DNA of 64,000 nucleotides from Pseudeuparius sepicola. Its lineage: Eukaryota; Arthropoda; Insecta; Coleoptera; Anthribidae. The position numbers and the translations under genes are program-made. A model generated the notes under the pieces. The model did no database searches, was not told where the DNA came from, and saw only the letters and a program-made list of their open reading frames with translations. Shown here piece by piece: positions 42,701-54,700 of the stretch (the first letter of the stretch is position 1; every line of letters starts with the position of its first letter). Where the stretch lies: assembly GCA_963920635.1 (NCBI GenBank), contig OY987302.1:43899500-43963499 (forward strand), read 5' to 3'.

Positions 42701-45700
42701 CTTTTTGGTACCGGATGAAAGCACGATACTCAATTAAGAGATTTACCACCTCCTTCGATTTTTAGCTCTATTCGAAGTTATTGAAAGACTTTTGCGAAAA
42801 AAGCCGCCAATATCCGTGGGCAAGGTTGTAAGATTTTCCACTATTATTCAGGCAATCTAAGGCCAACCTAACAGCGCCGAATTTACTGTTTTTTGCACTG
42901 TAACTGGCAATGTCACGTAAGGCAATGTCGCGTAATAAGATGTTAGATTTGCCGTCCCTTACGCCTTTGAGGTTATCGCTGGCTTTCAAACCGCGAGAGA
43001 GGGGAGGGGGTAATTGCAACGTTGTCAGTGGAACGCCTTTGCGTCCACACGTATTGGAACGATTTCAAAGGCCGCACGTGTACCAAGCTAATTTGGAAAA
43101 CAGCGATTCTGAGTAATATTTCATACGAATACCCAACCAAAACAAGACTTTGCAAAATGTTTGACAAGGAATGTCAAACAACAAGCAATGTCAAACCATA
43201 AAATAACCCACAAGCGTTGACTGATATAATATTAAAGACTGCTCAGGGCTGTCACGTCTGACACATTTTTGGCTCACCATGCGCTTTCCGGAGATAAAAT
43301 ATAATGCAGAATACATTGTTAGCCATCAGAGCCATCTGTTTTCCAGGACATAAAGCTATAGCCGTGATAAGCCTTTATAAATACGTCAATCAACGCCACA
43401 AGTTTATAAAAAAAAAAAATTTAAAAAATGCACTTGTTTGAACTTGCCCCGCATAATGGGGTAAGGTCGGACAACTTGTAAAATTATAATATAAGTCTTT
43501 GAAGCAGACCTTCGGGGTAAGATCGAATTCCGAACAAGCCCCTGGTAAATTTCTTACTATTTAAACCATGAATTTATACTAGTCTAATTTTTGTAAATAT
43601 TCTATCTTACCCCGTATATGAATAAATCAGAGGGTTAATAAAACTAGAAAAGAGGAAGAAATCTTTATTTTTATGAAAAAAACTCAATAAAAATTCTAAG
43701 CAATATTTAATCCTCTAAATTCTACCATAAATTCCAAATAATTTTCTCCATTCTGTACAGGGTCCGGTAAGAACATTTCTATGATTTCATATATTATAGT
43801 GTCAATATCGTCAGTTTTAGGCCAAATAAATTTTTTACTTCTTTATTAAATCTTAAAAACTTCACAACACATTCGCGCTGAATTTTGTTTATTTCTACGA
43901 TTTTCCCCACATAAATGATTTTCTTGCTACAGTATTTAACTAATACCCAAGCATTTAATTTAAAGTTTTCCAACATTTCATCTGCCTGTTCCTCATCAAG
44001 GAAATCTAAATCGTCATCGGTCTCTTCGTATACTGGCTCTATGCTACTTTTGCTGCTAGTACTTTCTGGGCTTCGGCACTTTTGACTTTTAGGTTTAGTT
44101 GTTTCTGTAGGGCACCTCTTGTTACATTCCAACATCTGATCTGCATCTCTATGTGCACCTGTTGCAACACGTCTTTTTTTTGTGACTTTAGCATTTATGG
44201 AATTCTGTTTGACGGTTTCAAATAGGTCTTCAAATGAGACTTTTGTTGGTCCAGACTGCCCCTCAGATTCTTCCCCATTAGATGAAGCATTGCTTGGCCC
44301 TGCATCTAATATGTCTGTTTCCAGAATTTCATTATTACCATTTGCTTCGTCAGTTACGCCTGTACTGGTTTTCTTATATTTTCAAACCTTTTTAATGCTT
44401 CGGGATGGTATTTTTCTTTTGGAATAACTGTCGAATTAAAATGATATATTCCAGCTTTCTTAAATCCATTCTTAATAACAAGTGGACTAATATTATTCCA
44501 TATTTTCCTCACTTTTTCGGAAAATATTTTCTTAACACTTTGATTCTTTTTTTGACAAGTGACTAATTCTTCGTCCCATGATGTTTAAAATGACGTAAAT
44601 ACAGCAAGGTCGAGGGTCTGCAAAAGGTGAGAGGTATGCGGCAGAAGCTTTAAGATCGTTAGGTATGCCATTTTCCTGTGCAAGAGTTACAACCCTATTG
44701 TCTACGTAGGTACTGTGCCCATCATATATAAGAAAAAGCAGTCGTAGCCCACCCAGAGCAGAAATTAACGTTTTCTTAATGAAGTTGACAAAAATATCAG
44801 TCTCATCCAACCACTACTGCTAGCAGCGTATACTAAATCTGTTCCGCCATCTGGATCTGTCATCCACTGGTCCCATATGCACAGCATTTATAGCAGACAA
44901 AATTGTAATGTTCTCTCTTCCGGGGCCACTGGTTACACGGGAACAAGCTGCACCTCTCACACCAACCACCTTTGTTTTACATGGGTCTATTGACAGACTC
45001 GTCTCATCTAAATTCTAGATGTGCTGTGGAAGATCAATTAATTTTAAGTCTCCAAGATGCTAAAATACTCGTTGACTACAAAAGGATCGGTCATTTTCTT
45101 TCGTGAATATTCCACCGCCTGGGGCTTTTTAATTGAAAGTTTTGTTGTTGTTGGGATATTATTTTTTGTCACAACAACAATAAACAACACTTCCTTTCTT
45201 GAGAGACCAAACCCCCATTTTTCATGTTTTTCAAGACCATTTGCCAAAATCCTTTCATGTTTTAAGGAAATTACCAAGTCCCCACATCCACATATGGGGA
45301 AAGATCGAACCAACTCATAACATCACTCTTAATTGAGGTTATGGTTTACTAATTCAAACATTTTATAAAGATAGACCATTTACAACAGAAATTACCTTAT
45401 AATACCTTACCTCTTGAAGCAAAGTTTGACGAATGGGGTAAGTTCGAATATACAAAATAAACTAAAAAGCACAAAACTTTCTATATTTTAGTACGAAAAA
45501 CCTTGAAACAAGACGCCGTCGAGTTAAGCACTGCGCGCATTTGTTTACTCCCCGAGGCGAGTCTTTATCCCGCTGTTGCCACATCTATGTGACCTCTGGA
45601 GGCTGCGTTCGGACTTACCCCGTATCCGATCTTACCCCAACTTACTTTAGTACAAAAATAGTATTTTTTATTTTGTACAAATACGAATTTAAAATGCAAA

Positions 45701-48700
45701 TTATAAAAACAAAAAAATATTTCTAAAAATAAAAAAATACAAAAAAGTAAAAAATATAAAAATAATTAAAATACATCACATAAATCTCATATCTACAAAA
45801 TTTACAAATTAAAGTAACTCTTTCATAATAAAACTAGTATAAAAACTAGAATAATTTAAATCACAAAAGATAAAAGAAATGACAAATTCTCATTGGGGCA
45901 ATACTTATATTTAAATAAAAAGTAAGTTCTTACTTGAGTGTATCACAAAAAAAACTAAAGCTTTCAATATTTAAAAAAATAAAAATTAAAAAAAAAGTTT
46001 ACATTAAAATAAAATTAAATAGGGTACCTAATACGAACACAGATCTGCGAGCTATTATGTCTATGCTAATAATTAGGTACCCACTTAATAACTTTACATG
46101 TCTGGCATTTAAAGAGGCAAATTCATTTATTACCTGTGATGAATTTAAAGACCTGACTAATTCTGTTTCAATAGCAATTATAGCTAGACCACTTAGTTTT
46201 TCTTGATAATTTACAGTTTCTTAATAATTTACAGTTTCGAAAAAAAATTTCAGCTGAAGCCACCGTTACAGGTAGCGTAACAGTATTCGTAACTCATTCT
46301 CCAATAGAATCTCACTTTGAAGTCACATTACTGCTTTATTTTAGACCACGCCCTATAAAAATCGATGGGACACAGGACCGGGATTACATTATTTTCTTAC
46401 ATTAATGGTTTGGATATTGTTATAATGTCTGGGCACAGTTGAAGGAATAATTGTTTATACCTGTGGGTACACTGATGGCAGAGTACAGGTAAAGAATTCT
46501 GGAAAATCCCAAATCTGGTGGAATTCCCAATATATTTGAGTACATTCCTGATGCATTCCTCGCATTTCATTCTTGAGTGATTCTGGTCTGCACGCTAAAA
46601 GCATTCTGCCAGTAATGGCATGGAATTTTCATACTGGCTATTGTTTATCCTGTGGCGATAATTGCAATTTCAATATGTTATCTAAAATTTGTTTTGTATA
46701 TTGCTATTAAGTTGAAAAAATTTATTTGTAAGATTGAATTTCATTAAATAATTCAGTGTTTAATCCCTATATATTTCGTCAACTTCAGTACTTTGCAATT
46801 TAATGTCTAGAATCATGTACAGTGGCGCACCCAGGGGGGGCAGGGGCATCGCCCCCCCAGACCTCTCATATTTTAAAAATTCTCGAGGGTGGTACTGTAG
46901 ATGTACTGTCCTCTATGCTAGGGTTCCTTAAAGGAACCCTACTCTGTGCGACCTATGGGAATCATTTTCCCAATCTGAGACCTAGCCTGGAAATTTATTT
47001 TAATAATAAAATATTTTTTTGTAATATGTCATTAAGTCCCCCCCCCAATCATATTTTCTGGGTGCGCCACTGTCCATGTATGATTTTAATAGTAAATCCT
47101 TGTCCATATCATAAAACTTATATGAAAATCCAAAAGTTGATTGATAATTACCCAATGTCTGGAATCTTTCGTCTATTGAGTTTTGTGTCCTCTCCAATAT
47201 TCCAAAATAAAAAAAAAATTGAAATGGTTCGCTGGATTTTCTATAGGGTTGTCTTTATTTTCATATAAAAAAACCGTGGTCTTTTTCGCTTTCTTTTTTT
47301 GGGACTTTTCGATTTCACTGCATTTTTGGGTAGGGGCGGCGGTCTTTACTTTTTTTATATAGGTACCCGGTGCCCGGTCATAACAAAAAAAGATTATTGC
47401 CCCCCCCCCTATAGTCAGTTTCAGTGATTCCAAATGATCGACTTTTCTATTTCAATCGCTTATGGGTCTGGTGGTAAGTAAACGCTTATAATTTTTAAGT
47501 TATTACTTGTCTTGAATTGGTTAGTGCTCATAAGAATTTTTATGGGAATGGCTTTTATGCATGGTCAGGGTGTCCCAGGGAACAATCTCAATATCTTTTA
47601 CCCTTTGTGAAGCAATAATTTTCAAATTTTGTACTAACTCTATTTAACTTGGATATGTGGATCCCACATACCTAATAAAGATAGAGGATCAATGAAATAA
47701 CAAAAATTTTTTTGATGTAACCAAAATAATTTCACATTAAAATTCTAGATTATCTGCCATTTTAGATTATTTCTGAAATTCATACAAAAATAGTTATTTT
47801 TGTTAAAAGTATCTAAAATGAAGTTTTTCAGGACGAATCATTGCTGTTTCCGGACGAGGCGTTAGCTGAGTCCGGAATAGCAGATGAGTCCTGAAAAATT
47901 TCATTTAGGTATGTGGTATGTGTTATACGCTTTTTACAATTAGCGACATAGCAATGTTATATTTTAATTTTTAAAAAGTGTGCAATTTTTGCTACTACTT
48001 GTTTGTACAATGCACCCATTCATATAATCTTTATGGGTGCATTGGACCCATTGCCTCTGCTTAGTTGCCGCCCCTGTTTTTGGGTAGCCTCTTGCAAAAA
48101 TATTTCACAATGCTTCATCGCCACGTTTATTTTTTAAAGTAAGCATTTAGGTTTTTTAAAGCCTCCACACAATGCGGTATGTCTGTATTCACGTTTTGAA
48201 GCAATTTGCTGACAATGTCTACTTTTGATAAAATGTCATGCCATGTGACGATAGAACATAGAAGTAAATTGAAATTTTGAAATTTCCTGGAGAAAGGCAC
48301 GAGCTGTATTGGTTTTTATATCCCTTGTTTCGTAATCAACTAATTGTTTCAAACTATAATGAATTCCCTTTAAATCATACAAAGGCCTGACTGCTTTTAT
48401 CAGACATTCCCAGCGTGTGTTAGCAAATTTTATTTCTTTGTGCCTGTATATTTGCCGCCCCCCTTTTAAGATGCACACATTTGCCCCCCGCTAGGACCGC
48501 CCCTGTTCATGGCTTAAGCCATAGGGTGACTTCGGACACTTGATAAAAACCATAATAATACCAAGTTAGAGTAACTAGGACGTGACTTCGGACAAAATTT
48601 TTGAAAAATAAATAAATTTTGGTTGTTTACATAAAAAAAATGCAATTAATCAACATAAACTTTATTCTTTGTTACAAAAATATAATCTAAGACCAAAAAC

Positions 48701-51700
48701 ATTTAAAAACTGCTATAAAAAATAAAATCTTATAACGGTCACGTCTTAAAGAAATTGGGTGAAGAATTTGGATTATTTCTTCCCTATCTACAACACTCTC
48801 ATCAGTTATTTTTGGGAAGTTAAAAAGTGTTACACCATTGTGTATTTTCTTTCTTAAATATCGAACTAGGTAATTGTGAACTCCTCCTTATGTGCATTGC
48901 ATTACTTGTGCAACATAATATTTTAATTTTGATCAAGACTCTAATGACATTATTACTATCACAAAAAAATTCTTAATTCTAAGTAATTCATTATCACAGG
49001 TTTCTTGTGACTCAGTATTCTTGTCAGTTTGGGGAATATCAGTCTTCTCGTTGCTGTTAACTAATCTTATTAGTGGACAGTCGTCATCGGAAGAGTCCAG
49101 ATTATCACAATTGTAATTTTTTGTCTCACCTGTAAAAGTAGAGTGGTCTGATCCTGAGCTGTCATTATTATTACTAGGTTTGCTTCAGATTCTTCTGTGA
49201 TTATCAGGGGCAATTGTGGTTCTAAAGTCTCATCTATCTTTTCAAACAAGTCCTTAGCAACAACTGTTCTTCCTTAAGGGCTGATAGTAATGGTTGTCCT
49301 CCAATTCAGCCGCTTCTTGTACTGTTCTTTTTTTTTGTATTCACATCTCTTACTGCCTTTTTAAGCTTGTCGGAGTTATAGTTCCGGTAACTCCGACCAC
49401 CAAGCATTTTTCTATAGGTCCTCATATTGTCCGAAGTCGCTCCGAAAAAGTGCAATTTTCTATAGATCAACCTATATAAACAAATTCGAGTAACAAATCG
49501 AAATGAAAATTTCACAAACATGTTGTTTAAACATCAAACTCGTAACTGAGATAGCTTAAAATGTATAAAAAGCAATGAGAAAAACTACAGAGCAGTTACT
49601 ATTGATATTTGAACAATTGGTTAAACTCCGGCATGAATAAAATTATGTACCTGCACAATTGTGTGCCAAACAGGACAGCAGTCACCTATCACAGTGGTAA
49701 ACAATTGTCGGCGACACTTTGTTCAACTCTGGGAACCCGATTCGTGGACCAATAACGCTTTGTCCAAAGTTACCCGCAGTGTCCGAATTCACCCTGTTTT
49801 ATGGTACTTACTTATTTTCTCGCAAAATTGTTGCTTATTTTTAAATAGTCTAAAAAAATTCAATTTCAAAATCACATTGTGAATAAAATAATTAGTTTTT
49901 GGGAGAAAATAAAGTAGGCATTTATTTATTTATTAAAGGGCCATCGCCCCCAAGAAAAACTTTCTAGTTCTGTCAATACCCGCTTAGATGGTATATACAT
50001 ATCTTTCTTTACCTCATGCATTTCAAAGCTGGGCAAAATGTAGATTCGTCCTACATTCCTACATTTACTGCGATTAATATAATTTGTTTTCCCTGGAAAT
50101 AATTGAGTAAATGCTAAATAAAATTATAATAGTAATTACCACACCTTCCTCACACGCCATGTGTGGTTATTTTTGAAGTACTCCTAATTTGAACTAATGT
50201 GAGGGTGACAGTGATAACAATGGACATTATTCAATAATAGAGACTGCCAGAGACTGTATTCAGAATATCGTTGTTAATATCTGTTAAAAAAGCTACATTT
50301 TATTACCTGCATCACTTCCTCCTCTATTTTCTTGGAGTTCATAGTCACCTTCCATTTCATCTTCTGCATCTTCATATAAGTGATCATCATCGTCTTCGTC
50401 ATCCACATCAGCGGGATCTGGATTTAATTCCTGCCAAAAGAAGTAACTAATATAAATAATAGCTGAAGAAATTTTTTCAATCTATTTTCCTTTTCCTTAT
50501 TTAATTGTAAGTTTAACAGTAAAACCTTTTCACACCTGTTTGTAGTTATCCTGGGATGCGCTGTAAGAAGAGTGAGTTTGGGAAAACAATATTATAAAAT
50601 ATATCTCGTTTATCGTGTTAACGCCTCTAAAAATCTAAGTAGTCCGCGGGAATTGAAGGGGGATTTTTTTTTATAGATATGTCCCTGAAAGGTCATCATT
50701 TGCAAAGTATTTGTTTGGCAATGCCGCGCAAGCCTGGCCTACTGCGATTTTTGAAAAACCATAGTAGGAATTTTTTTATTTAAAATCTGACACGAACTCG
50801 TTAATCAGGACACGTCAGGGTGTCAAAATTGAGCAAAATAGGAATTTCAAAGGCATCTGGCAAGTCAAATGGGCCATGGAATTACCCCAGAATAGTTGAG
50901 TGGTCAACAGGACCACTCAAAGTGTTGGTGTGCAGAGATTCAATACAAAAATACACAGGGTATTTTTCTCTGGGCAATCTCAAAATGCCTATTTTTTATG
51001 AAACTTTATACGGGTCAAGAACCGAGTAGGTATATCAAAACCACCCCAGACACTATAAACGAAGTAAGTGTAAAAAATACAGAAGCCCTTTATTTTGTCA
51101 CTACGGTCATGACCTGCTCCGCTTCGACCAAAAAAGCAGTGACTGGTAGGGTTGCCAACTCACTGTTTTGGTAAATCGCGATACTGTGTTAAAAAAATCG
51201 GGACTAGATGAAAAAAATCGGGACACTTTTTTAATTTTTTTTTAAATAGTGTAGAACAAGTACTATCACAGAAATTCGTAGTAGGTAGATTTTCTGTGGT
51301 ATTATTTTATTTTATTACCCGAATCCGAATGTGCCCGAATAGACTGGTGCCTCTCATGTTGTTGCGGCCAATGACAGGGTTTCTGGCGCCCTCGTCTTCC
51401 CCGACTCCGTTTGACGCCATGAATGTAACCAAAGTTTACAGAATAAAATATTCTGTAAACTTTGCCAAAGTATAGGTGTAACTCGCGACCCTAGTGACGG
51501 GAATGACAGTGGGAACTTGTCCTAATGAACCGGCACATTCACCATTATCTAAAGTCTATCCAAGTTACAGTGACAGTAGATATAAACAAAATCACAAGAA
51601 CGCTTTGCGATTGGTTTGACTAATATGAGATTCCAAGTGGCTTGTAATTCTGAACTAATTCTTTTAGAAGTTCGAAAAATTGTGTTTTTACCTTTCGCGG

Positions 51701-54700
51701 ATGCTTATAAATTTCTTTAAATTAAGTAGCAAAATAAATTTACAGAATATACTGCTCGTGATCCGATCTAAAATATGCAGGAAACTCGACTGAGGGAAGA
51801 CCTGGCCCTGCATTCTGCTCGCCGCCAAAACACTTGTTTGTCGGGTCACGTCTCCAACTTGTGCCGTATCCCGAACATAACTGTGGGTAATAGTAATAAG
51901 TAATTTTTTTTGTGTTTTCGGTTTGGTAACAGGAAAATCATGCTTTAGCCCAACCCTAGTTGGTTTGCCAGATGCCTATAAAATTTCTATTTTGCTCAAT
52001 TTTGACACCCTGCAGAATGGAACTATCTGTATATTTTTTGTTCAAATTTAGTATATGAGGGTTTTGGGATAATAATAATAATAACTTTATTGATGTCCTG
52101 ATTAATGCTATGGTGGCAGATTTTAAATAAAAAAAAGCCTTGTATTGTTTTCGAAAAACACGCCACTTTAAAAAACACAGTAGGCCAGGCTTTCGTGGCA
52201 ATGCCAAACCAATACTTTACAAATGATGATGACCTTTCAGGGACTTATTTATAAAAAATTGCCTCGTTCAATTACCGCAGACTACTTAAATTTTTAGGGG
52301 TGTTAACTTAAAAAAAAACGAGATGCACTGTACACATTTTTCAGTAATATCTGATATACAGGGAGGGTTTTCATTTAAAAACTTACCACCCAAAAAATTG
52401 AAAATCTAGTCAAAAATGTTCCAAGAGGACAATTTTTGTTCCAAGAGAAAACAACGTGATGTATGGCCTTAATTATATAATTTTGGATCCTATTGCTTAT
52501 GTATGGTGCATTTTTTGGGCCTTCTTCTAAATGGCCTTTGTGTAGGGTGTCATACTTAGACAATAAATCAACTATATCTAAAGGATCGATTAGATTATTG
52601 TGTGCTTGCAGCGAAGAATCTTCATTTGCTTTTGTAAAAAAATACCATTTATAGGATCTAAATAAGTATAGAATTTACCGCCGCTCAAACTGATTATACT
52701 GCGTTTGCTGGGAAAGGATAGCACAAATCCGGGGATCTTCTCATTTGCACTGAGGTTGGATAAAGCCTGTTTTACATTGAAAATTACTTCATGAATAAAT
52801 TCATGAATTAATTCACGACTAGTTTTATTTTACACTGATGAAGAAATCGAGGAAGAAATTTATGAATTTTTTTGTCACGTTATATATCAGATTCTAGCGA
52901 ATACCAACACAAGAGAATACATAACAAAATAATTTTTTTGTGCTGCATTTCCCCTATCAGAACATATTTTAAAACCATATCCATTTCGAAATATTACCGA
53001 GAAACAAAACATCTTTAACTACAGATTAATTAGGGCTAGAAGAGTAGTTGAAAATGCATTTGGCATTTTAGCCAATCGATTTAGAGTTTTTTTTTTACTA
53101 AAATTCATTTGAATGTGGAAAAAGTGCAAACCATAAGATTGGCACATTACATAATAATTTTTTGAGACCCGAATGTTCTAGTTCTATCCCAGAAGAGCTT
53201 AGCTTGATAAAGACTATATATTTCAATTTGGACTTTCTCACCAGCATTGCTGCCCGAGAGGATATATTACGACGGATATTGGTCGTATATTCACGAGCCA
53301 GACAAGGACGAGAGTTGTGACGTAGGGCCGAACATTCGCTGAACAAACTTTACAATAGATTTAACTGCACCAAACATTCCTGTGATGTTAATACGTACTC
53401 ACAAAAGTTAATGTTTGTGTTTTATATTAGTGTTTCTGGGTTATGTTCTTGTTTATTTTTGTTATTTTAAAGAATATTTATATTTGTTTTTGTTATTTTT
53501 ACTTACACATATTTGTGTTTAACGGTACCTTTTATTGTGTCCCCCCTAATACAAAAGTCTGTGCACGCCTATGGCGGGAAGGCTAAAATCAATGATTTAT
53601 AAGACAGCTCTAAGTAGGCGGCCACATCGGCGCACCGCCCAGCGCCTAGGACCATAGCATTGTACCCTTGCCTCGCAGTGTATTCGAGCTTGATATTTTC
53701 CGAGCCTCGCACATCGCACTCACGCCGGCTATTCTCAATATATCCACGAAAACGATCTTATATCTGTTTAAAGATTAAGACATTCACCAAATTTTCTCCT
53801 TTGCTTATTTTTAAGGTGTACTGTGATTTCAGAACATTTTCGAAGCACCCGCCACTTTTTTAACCCTTTCAGGACTGCGGCCGCCTGAGGATCTGTGCCT
53901 AGTGGACCACAGCAGGAAGCGCATGCGTGTATGTACGGTTCCGGTCCTTAATTGCAAAACAGTCATTATATAACAACAGATATTTTCACAATATACAGGG
54001 TGTCTACTTTTAATAAGTGTAAACAAATCGATAAAAAATGTATTTTGCGAAATATTTTCAAAAACCTTTTTTTGTTTGAAAGGTCTTCAAAAACCGCTTC
54101 TTTTGACCTTCCTGCCATTTTCAAAATGCAAATCCAGGGCCGGCTGCGATTTTTTTATACCCCCGATTTTCGCGAAAACCTTTTAGCGATTTTTTTATTT
54201 AAAATCTGACCCCACAGCGTTAATCAGAACACCCCAAAACCCCTATATACCAAATTTGAATAAAAAATATACAGGGAGTTCCATTATGCAGGGTGCCCAA
54301 GTTGAGCAAAATAGGAATTTTAAAGGCATCTGCCAAGTCAAGTGTGCCATGGAATCCCCTCAAAACAGTTGAATGGTCAACAGGACCACTCAAGTTGTGG
54401 GTGTGCAAAGGTCCAATACGAAATATACAGAGTGCTCTTATCTGTGCCATCTCAAATTACTGAATTTTTCGTAACTTTATACGGGAACTAAATCCAAAAA
54501 ATACAGAAGCCTGCCAGTGAGTAAGCTCATATCAGTTAAGGTGGCTGGTGTGTCACAACAGGAAACGCACAGAAAATGTATAATCTTAGACAGTGACTTT
54601 GTTGAGAAAGGCCCAATAATTTAAATTGTTTTTATTTGTTGGTTGGCATTTTGTAAAGAAATAAATTATTACTTTTGTGTTTATTAATATTTTTTCAATG

